A stretch of DNA of 64,000 nucleotides from Pseudotabrizicola algicola (lineage in GTDB: Bacteria; Pseudomonadota; Alphaproteobacteria; Rhodobacterales; Rhodobacteraceae), in the NCBI RefSeq assembly GCF_010915705.1, contig NZ_JAAIKE010000003.1, positions 372,001 through 436,000 on the forward strand, read 5' to 3'. Of the stretch, positions 25,601 to 33,417 are shown in pieces. Both the position numbers and the translations under genes were made by a program. Numbering within the stretch: position 1 is the first letter of the stretch; each line of letters opens with the position of its first letter. The notes beneath the pieces were generated by a model that had not been told where the DNA came from, searched no databases, and saw only the letters and a list, made by a program, of their open reading frames with translations.

Positions 25601-26116
25601 ATGGCGGATGGAGCGATGATGACCGATGTGCAGTTCACCCCCGAGGGCAACCCGCGCGCCTTCCGCGACGCGCTGGGCCGTTTTGCCACCGGAGTCACAT
25701 TGGTGACCTGCGCCACGCCGGGCGGGCCGATGGGCTTTCTGGCCAACAGCTTTGCCGCGGTGTCGCTTGACCCGCCTCTGGTGCTGTGGTCGCCCGCGAA
25801 ATCCTCCAGCCGCTTTGCCCATTTCGCCGAAGCACGCCACTATGCGATCCATGTGCTGGAGGCCGCCCATGCCGATTGGCTGCCCCGCTTTGCGCGCGGC
25901 GGCGCGGGATTTGATGGCCTGCCCCATGCGGTCGGCGCCGAGGGCGTGCCGCTGATCGACAGCGCGCTGGCCCGCTTCGACTGTGTGCAACACGCCGCGC
26001 ATGACGGCGGCGATCACCTCATCATCGTGGGCCGCGTGCTGAGCGCCGCCTACCGCGACGGCGCGCCGCTGGTGTTTTCGCAAGGCGCTTACGGGCGGTT
26101 CAGCGGCGGTCTCTAG
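25601..26116 (+). CDS. NAD(P)H:flavin oxidoreductase, candidate SmoA-like
   Basis: 171 residues, FMN-binding flavin-reductase (HpaC-type) domain. RAFRDALGRFATGVTLVTC, GFLANSFAAVSLDPPLVLW and the C-terminal PLVFSQGAYGRF are family landmarks. It would supply reduced FMN to the monooxygenase two genes upstream. ATG 25601 has GGAGA five bases before it. A GTG at 25583 overlapping the preceding stop (GTGA) and ATGs at 25616 and 25619 are alternatives. It is the last gene of the operon, followed by a dispersed repeat. Confidence 0.87.
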   Translation: MADGAMMTDVQFTPEGNPRAFRDALGRFATGVTLVTCATPGGPMGFLANSFAAVSLDPPLVLWSPAKSSSRFAHFAEARHYAIHVLEAAHADWLPRFARGGAGFDGLPHAVGAEGVPLIDSALARFDCVQHAAHDGGDHLIIVGRVLSAAYRDGAPLVFSQGAYGRFSGGL

Positions 26117-26150
26117 GCGTTGCGTATTGTGCCGATGTCGACTGGGGCTC

Positions 26151-26224
26151 CGCCCCCAGCCCATTGGTTCCTCGAACCAATGGCGAAACCAATGAGCAAC
26201 CCGGGATATTTAAGGACAGAAAAT
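26151..26224. repeat. Dispersed intergenic repeat with internal hairpin, copy 3
   Basis: TGGGGCTCCGCCCCCA hairpin, then a perfect ten-base stem (CCATTGGTTC / GAACCAATGG, 26161-26183), then CCCGGGATATTTAAGGACAG and AAAATG. Compared with copy 1 the extra hairpin looks inserted in the middle of the element. It lies between convergent genes, so it may also work as a terminator. Confidence 0.6.
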
Positions 26225-26247
26225 GAGGCGAGGGAGTCCCGCCCTTT

Positions 26248-27093
26248 TCAGACCGGAATATTGTCGATGAGGCGCACGCCGTCGAGCCAAGCGGCGGCGA
26301 GCATGCGGCGGGGGCTTGCGGGGTCATCCGAGGGCATCAGCGTGGCCGCATCGCGCAGTTCGATGTATTCCACCCGTTCAAAACCGGCGGCGCGGATCGC
26401 CTCTGCGGCTTCGCGGATCGCCATGCGGTCGGATTGTCCGGCGCGGATGTCCTCGGCGGCGGCGGTGATCGCGGCATAGAGAACACCAGCCTTGGCACGG
26501 CCCGCCTCGGTCAGTCGCAGATTGCGCGAGGACATCGCCAGCCCGTCAGCCTCGCGGATCGTCTCGCAGCCGATGATCTGCACCGGAATGTTCAGATCGC
26601 GCACCAGACGTTGCACCACCTGCAACTGCTGCCAGTCTTTCTGGCCGAAATAGCCACGGTCGGCCATGGTCATGCCGAAAAGCTTGGTCACCACCGTGGC
26701 GACCCCGTCAAAATGGCCGGGGCGCATCCGGCCTTCGAGGGGTTCGGAAACACCGCCCACCGTCACCACGGTCTTGAAACCGTCGGGATAGACCTCTTCG
26801 CGGGCGGGGGCGAAGATCAGGTCCACCGGCACCGTGGCCAGCAGGGCGGCATCTGCCTCTTCGCTGTGCGGGTATTTCAGCAGATCCTCGGGGTTGTTGA
26901 ACTGCATCGGGTTCACGAAGATCGTGGTGATCACGCGCGCGCAATCGCGGCGGGCGGCGCGCGCAAGGCTCAGGTGTCCGTCATGCAGCGCGCCCATCGT
27001 GGGGACCACGCCGATGCTCTCTCCTGCGGCGCGCCAGGCGCGGGTGTGGGCGCGCAGCGCCTCGACGGTGCGGACGATTACGGGCGTGCTCAC
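26248..27093 (-). CDS. panC: Pantothenate synthetase
   Basis: 281 residues. Condenses pantoate and beta-alanine using ATP to give pantothenate. Class I nucleotidyltransferase signatures are visible: [14 protein letters not shown] near the N-terminus, [29 protein letters not shown] and the KMSKS-like SSRNLRL. The GTG start at 27093 overlaps the panB stop as GTGA, so the two are translationally coupled. The pair gives the standard panB-panC operon of vitamin B5 synthesis. Confidence 0.96.
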   Translation of the reverse strand: MSTPVIVRTVEALRAHTRAWRAAGESIGVVPTMGALHDGHLSLARAARRDCARVITTIFVNPMQFNNPEDLLKYPHSEEADAALLATVPVDLIFAPAREEVYPDGFKTVVTVGGVSEPLEGRMRPGHFDGVATVVTKLFGMTMADRGYFGQKDWQQLQVVQRLVRDLNIPVQIIGCETIREADGLAMSSRNLRLTEAGRAKAGVLYAAITAAAEDIRAGQSDRMAIREAAEAIRAAGFERVEYIELRDAATLMPSDDPASPRRMLAAAWLDGVRLIDNIPV

Positions 27094-27926
27094 GATCTGG
27101 CCTTCGCGGGCAGCACATCGGCAAAGGCATGTTCGGGGCCGGGGAAAGCGCGCGCGCGCACCTCGGCGGCATAGTCGGCGATGGCGGCATCGGCCAGCTT
27201 GCCCAGTTCGGCATAGCGCTTCACGAATTTGGGGCGGAAATCGGTGAACAGGCCCAGCATGTCGTCGATCACCAGCACCTGACCGTCGCAATCCACGCCG
27301 GCCCCGATGCCGATGGTGGGGATGGACAGCGCCGCGGTGATACGCCCCGTCAGGCCCTGCGGCACCTTTTCCAGCACGATGGCAAAGGCCCCCGCCGCCT
27401 CGCACGCCTTGGCATCGGCCATCACCTTGTCCGCCTCGGCATCGCGGCCCACCACCTTGTATCCGCCCAGCGTGTTCACCGCCTGCGGCGTCAGCCCGAT
27501 ATGCGCCATCACCGGCACCCCGCGCGCGGTCAGGAAGGCGATGGTTTCCGCCATGTGCTGCCCGCCCTCCAGCTTGACGCTGGGCGCGCCGGTTTCGGCC
27601 ATCAGGCGCGCGGCGTTGCGATAGGCCTGCGCCGGGCTTTCCTCATAGCTGCCGAAGGGCATGTCGATCACCGCCATCGCGCGTGACAGCCCCCGCACCA
27701 CCGCGCGGCCATGCAGGATCATCATCTCCATCGTGACCCCCACGGTGGACGGCATCCCGTGCAGCACCATGCCAAGCGAATCGCCCACCAGCGCCACGTC
27801 GCAATGCGGATCGACCAGACGCGCCATCGGGGTGGTATAGGCAGTCAGCACCACCAGCGGCTGCCCCCCCTTGCGGGCCTTGATATCAGGCGGCAGCACC
27901 GGGCGAACGGGGGAATTGGCGCTCAT
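27090..27926 (-). CDS. panB: 3-methyl-2-oxobutanoate hydroxymethyltransferase
   Basis: 278 residues. Transfers a hydroxymethyl group from methylenetetrahydrofolate to ketoisovalerate to form ketopantoate. Family parts are [63 protein letters not shown] and [23 protein letters not shown] 27926 has GGAGA upstream. First gene of the panB-panC operon. Confidence 0.96.
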   Translation of the reverse strand: MSANSPVRPVLPPDIKARKGGQPLVVLTAYTTPMARLVDPHCDVALVGDSLGMVLHGMPSTVGVTMEMMILHGRAVVRGLSRAMAVIDMPFGSYEESPAQAYRNAARLMAETGAPSVKLEGGQHMAETIAFLTARGVPVMAHIGLTPQAVNTLGGYKVVGRDAEADKVMADAKACEAAGAFAIVLEKVPQGLTGRITAALSIPTIGIGAGVDCDGQVLVIDDMLGLFTDFRPKFVKRYAELGKLADAAIADYAAEVRARAFPGPEHAFADVLPAKARS

Positions 27927-28101
27927 GATCGTCTCCTGCCTGTGAAGCCCCGAAGCAGGGGCATCCATAAACTGCCCGTCATCAGTGCATCAGCCCGCGA
28001 AGATGCGCAAGAATATTGCGCCGCACTGCGGCACATCTGCCGGGCTTGACGTTGCGACGGCCATTGTGCCCCATGCCACAAGCCAGTCAACGGAGCCTGC
28101 C

Positions 28102-28443
28102 ATGACCCTGATCGAACGCGTCACCCGCGATGCTGTCACGCCCGAAGAAGAGCGGCCCGACCCTGCCAAGGTGGTGTCGGGCGATCCGGTGCACACCACA
28201 TGGAACCTTGAGGAGGCAGACGGGCTTTACTGCGGCCTGTGGCAGTCTACCCCCGGGGCGTGGCGGGTGTCCTATGCCGAATGGGAATACATCCGCATCC
28301 TGTCGGGCCATTCCATCCTGCGCGGCGAGGACGGGTCCGAAACACATCTGCGGGCAGGGGACAGCTATATCATCCGCCCCGGATTCACCGGCGTGTGGGA
28401 AGTGGTGGAAACCACGCTGAAGGATTACGTCATCCGGCTTTAG
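28102..28443 (+). CDS. Cupin domain protein (DUF861 type)
   Basis: 113 residues forming a single cupin barrel. WRVSYAEWEYIRILSGHSIL and LRAGDSYIIRPGFTGVWEV match the Cupin_3/DUF861 group, related to ureidoglycine aminohydrolase. The metal-binding histidines of typical cupins are mostly missing (no HxH), so metal binding is doubtful. Function unknown. It overlaps the convergent EamA gene by 14 bases. Confidence 0.8.
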   Translation: MTLIERVTRDAVTPEEERPDPAKVVSGDPVHTTWNLEEADGLYCGLWQSTPGAWRVSYAEWEYIRILSGHSILRGEDGSETHLRAGDSYIIRPGFTGVWEVVETTLKDYVIRL

Positions 28444-29320
28444 GTTTCGGCTTGCGGCTCACCATCGCCACCCCCGCACCCGCCAGCGCAAGTCCCGCCC
28501 ATGCCAGCGGTGGCATCGCCTCGCCCAAGAGGGGCCATGCGAACAGCGCCGACATGGCCGGCACAAGGTAGAACAGCGCCGAAACCCGGCTTACCTCGCC
28601 CGCGCGGATCATGGCCAGCAGCAGCGACATCGCCAGAAGGGAATTGCCCACCACCAGATAGGCCATCACCGCGATGAATTCCGCGTCCCAGCTGATGGCA
28701 AGGCTTTCCGTCATCAGCGCCAGCGGCAGGGTAAATCCGGCCCCCACCGCATACTGGATCATGTTCGAGGTGACGGGATGCTGGCTGATGCCAAAGCGCT
28801 TTTCATAGAGCGTGCCCGCCGTGATGCCGATCAGACCACCCACCGCAGCCAGCAGGCCCCACGGATTTTCCGCCTGTATCTGCGCGCGGGCAAGGATCAC
28901 CACCAGCGCCCCCGCCAGCCCGAGGCCCAGCCCCGCCCATGCGCGGCGGCTCACGATCTCGCCCACGAAACGCGGGGCGATCAGCGCCACCAGAATGGGT
29001 TGCAGGCAGACCACGATCGCCACCCCCGCTGCCGAAACGCCGGATTTGAACGCCAGATAGCACAGGCCGAAATAGCCCACCTGAATGAGGAAACCGACCA
29101 CCGCCACATCCACCCAAGCCCGCAGGCTGGCAGGCATCGGCGGGCGCAGGATCAGGACAAAGGGCAGCAAGACCGCCAGCACAAGGCAATAGCGCAGGGC
29201 CAGCAGGGTCATCGGTTCGGCGTGGGTCAGGCCCAGCTTGGCCACGGCAAAGCCTGCCGACCACAAGACCAGAAAAACGGCGGGGGCGGCGATCAGCCAA
29301 AGGGGGCGCTGGGATGTCAT
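28430..29320 (-). CDS. EamA/DMT family transporter
   Basis: 296 residues with ten predicted helices in two EamA repeats (about residues 8-145 and 155-290). The first contains WSAGFAVAKLGL and the second WAGLALAGAGVAM. Members export amino acids, purines and other metabolites; the substrate is unknown here. The C-terminal KPKPKAG tail is cytosolic. Confidence 0.87.
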   Translation of the reverse strand: MTSQRPLWLIAAPAVFLVLWSAGFAVAKLGLTHAEPMTLLALRYCLVLAVLLPFVLILRPPMPASLRAWVDVAVVGFLIQVGYFGLCYLAFKSGVSAAGVAIVVCLQPILVALIAPRFVGEIVSRRAWAGLGLGLAGALVVILARAQIQAENPWGLLAAVGGLIGITAGTLYEKRFGISQHPVTSNMIQYAVGAGFTLPLALMTESLAISWDAEFIAVMAYLVVGNSLLAMSLLLAMIRAGEVSRVSALFYLVPAMSALFAWPLLGEAMPPLAWAGLALAGAGVAMVSRKPKPKAG

Positions 29321-29410
29321 GGCGCGACTATTGCTGGCGCCGCGGCGAAAGGAAAGGGGGCGCGCGCGGCCTTGGCCCGAAGGGCAGCGGCCACGCGCAA
29401 GATCACAGCA

Positions 29411-30235
29411 TCACAGCGTCACGAAATCGCCGCCGGTCACCGGCGCGCCGTCGCGCGGGTCGTCGAACACCGGCGCTTGCGTGTTCGCATTCGGGCCATA
29501 GATCAGCTCGGGGTCCACGGTGCGCGAGGGCAGATCGACGCCGCGGCCAAAGTTCTCGGGGTCCACCCGCAGCGATTCCGCCTCGGTGCGCACATGCACC
29601 CGCGTGCCGATCGGCACCATGTCATACAGGTCGATGATGTCCTGGTTGAACATGCGGATACATCCCGCCGAACCGGAATTGCCGATGGACTCCACATCGC
29701 TGGTGCCGTGGATGCGGAAATAGGTGTCCCGCCCGCCACGGAACAGATACAGCGCACGCGCGCCCAGGGGGCTGCGCAGACCGCCCGGAATCCCGCGGGC
29801 AAAGGGGCCGTAAACCTCGGGCTCGCGGCGCAGCATGTTCTGCGTCGGCGTCCAGCCCGGCCATTTGCGCTTGAGCTGGATGGTGCCATTGCCCGCAAAG
29901 GCCAGACCGGCACGGCCCACGCCCACCGGATAGCGCACGGAATTCGCCCCTTCGCGGACGAAGTAGAGGAATTTGGCATAGGGATCGACATCGATGGTGC
30001 CAATCGGCTGCTCGCCCAGATACTGACCGGTGATCCGGCGGTTCACGCCTTGGGTGTATTGCGGATCGATCCCCGGCAACGCGTAACCGCTGTCAAAGAT
30101 CGGGCCATAGCCCGGCAGAAAGCCCGCAAAGGGAGAGGGTTGTTCCGGTCCGGGCGCTGCCGGAGCACAGGCCGACAATGCGGCAAATCCTGACATGGCA
30201 AGAAAGCCACGGCGGCTGATGGGAGAAAATGACAT
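29411..30235 (-). CDS. L,D-transpeptidase (YkuD domain) lipoprotein
   Basis: 274 residues. The N-terminus has both a twin-arginine-like SRRGFLA and a lipobox LSAC with Cys23, so it is a lipid-anchored periplasmic protein. The YkuD domain (~75-215) shows His176 in RIHGTS and the catalytic Cys192 in SAGCIRM. It makes 3-3 cross-links in peptidoglycan or attaches proteins to it, and the fold often provides beta-lactam tolerance. It is divergent from the GlsB-type gene. Confidence 0.92.
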   Translation of the reverse strand: MSFSPISRRGFLAMSGFAALSACAPAAPGPEQPSPFAGFLPGYGPIFDSGYALPGIDPQYTQGVNRRITGQYLGEQPIGTIDVDPYAKFLYFVREGANSVRYPVGVGRAGLAFAGNGTIQLKRKWPGWTPTQNMLRREPEVYGPFARGIPGGLRSPLGARALYLFRGGRDTYFRIHGTSDVESIGNSGSAGCIRMFNQDIIDLYDMVPIGTRVHVRTEAESLRVDPENFGRGVDLPSRTVDPELIYGPNANTQAPVFDDPRDGAPVTGGDFVTL

Positions 30236-30470
30236 TGGCAGCCTTATAATACGAGTCGAATGTTACCTACCACGCGAGACTGCCAAACGAAAAGGCCCGG
30301 CAACGGGTTCCGCTCCGGCTCCGCGATTTTGCACAAATACCGGGCGACCGGCCGCAGATCTGCATGACCGCACCCTTTGCCTGCTCGCCTCTGTGGTCTT
30401 GCGCCGCGCACCGCCGGACCCGCGCCGGACGGCGGTTTCACCCGTTTCCGCAATCGGCAGGAAGTTGCCG

Positions 30471-30496
30471 GGAACCATCAGCGCCCATCAAGAGTT
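30471..30496 (+). promoter_or_regulatory. Possible EcfG-type (general stress) promoter of the GlsB gene
   Basis: GGAAC at 30471-30475, a 17-base spacer, then AGTT at 30493-30496. The alphaproteobacterial general-stress sigma factor recognises GGAAC-N16/17-CGTT, so only the first base of the -10 element deviates. It lies 53 bases before the ATG. The remainder of 30236-30548 holds the upstream part of the divergent L,D-transpeptidase gene and a six-base-pair hairpin (CCCCGC/GCGGGG) at 30508-30526. Confidence 0.4.
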
Positions 30497-30548
30497 TGTG
30501 AGCATATCCCCGCTGCACGCGCGGGGCCTCAGAGAAAAAGGGACCATC

Positions 30549-30803
30549 ATGGCTATTGAAGCACTTCTCATCATCTTGCTGATCGGCGCAATCGCGGGCT
30601 GGCTGGCCGGACAAATCGTAAAAGGTTACGGCTTCGGCCTGCTGGGCAATATCGTTGTCGGGATCGTCGGCGCGCTGGTCGCGGGCTTCCTGTTTCCGGC
30701 CATCGGCCTCGGCTTCGGCGGCGGCATCCTCGGCTCCATCATCGCGGCGACGCTGGGCGCGGTGATCCTGCTCTTCCTCATCCGTCTGGTCAAACGCGTC
30801 TGA
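30549..30803 (+). CDS. GlsB/YeaQ/YmgE family stress membrane protein
   Basis: 84 residues with three hydrophobic segments and the transglycosylase-associated GWLAGQIVKG motif near residue 17, followed by LLGNIVVGIVGALVAGFLF. The family is linked to stress responses in several bacteria but its function is not settled. The upstream sequence contains a possible EcfG promoter, which fits. A good terminator follows. Confidence 0.9.
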   Translation: MAIEALLIILLIGAIAGWLAGQIVKGYGFGLLGNIVVGIVGALVAGFLFPAIGLGFGGGILGSIIAATLGAVILLFLIRLVKRV

Positions 30804-30828
30804 CCTCGGGCTGCGAAGACAAAAGGCA

Positions 30829-30853
30829 AGGCCGGGGCGTTTCCCCGGCCTTT
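30829..30853. terminator. Terminator after the GlsB gene
   Basis: Nine-base-pair stem AGGCCGGGG / CCCCGGCCT with a five-base loop and a TTTCT tail, 25 bases after the stop. Confidence 0.8.
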
Positions 30854-30905
30854 CTCGTTCCACCCGCCCTGCCGAGGGCAGGGGCGGGGGTCTGGCGTTC
30901 CGGCG

Positions 30906-32120
30906 TCAGCCCACCACGTTGAAGGCAGGTCCATAGGGGTAATGGGTGATATCCTCGGGCGCATCCTCGGTCACGACAAAGATGTCATGCTCGCGGTAGC
31001 CCCCCGCCCCCGGCGCGCCTTCGGGAATGGTCAGCATCGGCTCCATGCTGATGACCATGCCCGGCTCCAGCACGGTGTCGATATCCTCGCGCAATTCCAG
31101 CGCCGCCTCGCGCCCGTAGTAATGCGACAGGATGCCAAAGCTGTGGCCATAGCCGAAAGTGCGGTATTGCAGCATGTCACGCTCGGCCAGAAACGCATTG
31201 ATCTTGGCCGTGATCTCGGCGCAGGACGCCCCGGGCCGCAGCAGGGTCATGCCATATTCATGCGCGTCGATATTGTGCTGCCAGATCTTCATCGAGGCAT
31301 CGTCCACCTCGCCCACGAACAAGGTGCGCTCCAGCGCGGTGTAATAGCCCGAAATCATCGGAAAGCAGTTGAGTGACAGGATGTCGCCATGCTTCAGCTT
31401 GCGGTTGGTCACCGGGTTATGCGCGCCATCGGTGTTGATCCCCGACTGGAACCAGACCCATGTGTCGCGATATTCCGCATCGGGAAAGCGCTTGGCAATC
31501 TCGCGCTCCATCGCGTCGCGGCCTGCGATGCTGATCTCGAGTTCCGTCGCGCCCACCTTTATCGCCTCGCGGATGGCATAGCCGCCCACATCGGCCACAT
31601 TGGCCCCGTGCTTGATCAGCGCGATCTCGGCGGGTGACTTCATCATGCGCTGCTGCATCGTGGCGGGCGCAATGTCCATGCCGCGCTTGGGCTGCAGGAA
31701 GGTGTTCAGCTTCTCCGCCCGCTCCATCGTCAGATGGTCGGCCTCGCAGCCGATCGCCTTGCCGGTGCCGGTGATCCCCGCCACCACGCGCCAGAAATTG
31801 TCGCGCGTCCAGTCGGTGTAGGTGATGTTGTCGCCGATCGACCGCCGCCACGGCTGGCCCGCATCGATGCCCGCGCTGACGGTGATGCAATCGGTCTTCG
31901 TGACCACACAGGCATAGGGGCGGCCAAAGCTGCAATAGAGAAAGCCCGAGTAATAGGCGACGTTGTGCATGCTGGTCAGCACCACGGCATCCAGACTGTG
32001 CAACTCCATGATGTCGCGCAGACCGGCAAGGCGCTCGTGGTATTCGCTCTCTGCAAAGGGCAGGGCGTCTTTGCCGGCGCCGTTGTGAAAGCGGTAGTGT
32101 TCCGGGCGGATCAGATTCAT
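30906..32120 (-). CDS. Creatinase
   Basis: 404 residues. Creatinase splits creatine to sarcosine and urea. The sequence tracks the Pseudomonas creatinase closely through FLYCSFGRPYA, GQPWRRS, DTWVWFQSGINTDGAHNP and GDILSLNCFPM. The active-site residues of the P. putida enzyme, His232, Glu262 and Glu358, fall at His234, Glu264 and Glu360. It has the pita-bread (M24) fold but lacks the metal-ligand set, as in known creatinases. ATG 32120 is chosen from the family start. No creatininase, sarcosine oxidase or urease gene is nearby; only a paired palindrome separates it from the upstream YghU-like gene. Confidence 0.93.
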   Translation of the reverse strand: MNLIRPEHYRFHNGAGKDALPFAESEYHERLAGLRDIMELHSLDAVVLTSMHNVAYYSGFLYCSFGRPYACVVTKTDCITVSAGIDAGQPWRRSIGDNITYTDWTRDNFWRVVAGITGTGKAIGCEADHLTMERAEKLNTFLQPKRGMDIAPATMQQRMMKSPAEIALIKHGANVADVGGYAIREAIKVGATELEISIAGRDAMEREIAKRFPDAEYRDTWVWFQSGINTDGAHNPVTNRKLKHGDILSLNCFPMISGYYTALERTLFVGEVDDASMKIWQHNIDAHEYGMTLLRPGASCAEITAKINAFLAERDMLQYRTFGYGHSFGILSHYYGREAALELREDIDTVLEPGMVISMEPMLTIPEGAPGAGGYREHDIFVVTEDAPEDITHYPYGPAFNVVG

Positions 32121-32288
32121 GTCAGACCTCGTGAATGGGGCCGGACACCTTGCCCGGAACCCCGAAAGGTCCCGGCGTGCAGGACGAAAGCGGCAGGACC
32201 GCAAGCGGCGGGATTTATCCCTTGTGGCGACGCCATCGCCACGGCTCGCCAGCATCATGCCCGCTGCCCTTCGGCCCCGCAAGGGAAA

Positions 32289-32367
32289 GGTGCGTGCAAG
32301 CACGCACCCTACGCACAAAGTCCCGACCGGCGGGCGCCGCGTGTAGGGTGCGTGCTTGCACGCACCC
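32289..32367. repeat. REPIN-like inverted pair of palindromes, copy 1
   Basis: Two 20-22 base palindromes, GGTGCGTGC-AA-GCACGCACC at 32289-32308 and GGGTGCGTGC-TT-GCACGCACCC at 32346-32367, flank about 37 bases. They are oriented head to head with CTAC/GTAG on the inner sides. The same doublet with a nine-base inner spacer is at 63738-63795. No coding potential is seen in the gap 32121-32376. Confidence 0.85.
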
Positions 32368-32376
32368 TTCCCGGAC

Positions 32377-33219
32377 TCAGCCTGCGCTGAAATCCGCCGC
32401 CGAATGGCGTTCGGGCAACTGCTCCGACGCCTCGCCCCAGTTGCGGTTCACCTTGCGGCCCCGCACCACGGCCGGCCGCGCATCGATCTTCTCGGCCCAG
32501 GCCATCACATGCCTGTAAGAGGTCACATCCAGAAACTCGGCCGCATTATAGGCGCGCCCCAGCACCAGACCGCCATACCACGGCCAGATCGCCATGTCGG
32601 CGATGGTATAGTCGTCGCCCGCCACATAGGCACGCTCGGCCAGTTGCCGATCCAGCACATCCAGCTGCCGCTTCGTCTCCATCGCATAGCGGTTGATGGG
32701 GTATTCGTATTTCTCGGGCGCATAGGCATAGAAATGCCCGAAGCCCCCGCCGACAAAGGGGGCCGATCCCATCTGCCACATCAGCCAGTTCAGCACCTCG
32801 GTCCGCGCCGGGCCGGCGGCGGGCAGGAAGGCCCCGAACTTCTCGGCCAGATGCAGCAGGATGGACCCCGATTCGAACACCCGCAGCGGCTCTGCTCCGG
32901 AATAATCCATCAGCGCGGGGATCTTGGAATTGGGGTTCACCCCGACGAAGCCGGACCCGAACTGCTCCCCCTCGCCGATCTTGATCAGCCAGGCGTCATA
33001 TTCCGCCGCATGTCCCGCCTCCAGCAGCTCTTCGAACATCACCGTCACCTTCACCCCGTTGGGTGTGGCAAGTGAATAAAGCTGGAACGGATGCACACCG
33101 CGCGGCAGCGGCTTGTCATGCGTGGCACCCGCAATCGGGCGGTTGGTGCTGGCAAACTGCCCGCCATTCGCCTTGTCCCAGGTCCAGACCTTCGGCGGCA
33201 CATAAGGGGTATCGGTCAT
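32377..33219 (-). CDS. yghU: YghU-type glutathione transferase / disulfide-bond oxidoreductase
   Basis: 280 residues. The start MTDTPYVPPKVWTWDKANGG and the core LYSLATPNGVKVTVMFEELL, IGEGEQFGSGFV, NPNSKIPALMD, FESGSILLHLAEKFG and GDDYTIADMAIWPW match E. coli YghU almost segment by segment. YghU binds two glutathiones and reduces disulfides and organic hydroperoxides. ATG 33219 is chosen from the family start. No operon partner is evident. Confidence 0.93.
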   Translation of the reverse strand: MTDTPYVPPKVWTWDKANGGQFASTNRPIAGATHDKPLPRGVHPFQLYSLATPNGVKVTVMFEELLEAGHAAEYDAWLIKIGEGEQFGSGFVGVNPNSKIPALMDYSGAEPLRVFESGSILLHLAEKFGAFLPAAGPARTEVLNWLMWQMGSAPFVGGGFGHFYAYAPEKYEYPINRYAMETKRQLDVLDRQLAERAYVAGDDYTIADMAIWPWYGGLVLGRAYNAAEFLDVTSYRHVMAWAEKIDARPAVVRGRKVNRNWGEASEQLPERHSAADFSAG

Positions 33220-33417
33220 CTTGCATCCCATCTGACTGCTGTCCATCAGCGCAAAACCTAAGCTGCGCCCCGCCCCTCGGCAATGGGCGCAGATGGCGGG
33301 GCCTCTGTGCGCCCACGCGCCCCTGCACCCGCGCCGCGCTGCAAAACCCGGCCCCAACTCCCCCTCGCCGGGGGAAAACCCCTTGCCAAACCCTGCCATT
33401 TGCGGCCCCCTGACCGC

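Noticed and set aside
32289-32367. The paired palindromes as a small CRISPR array
   Set aside because: Only two units in opposite orientation, with no regular direct repeats or spacers and no cas genes.
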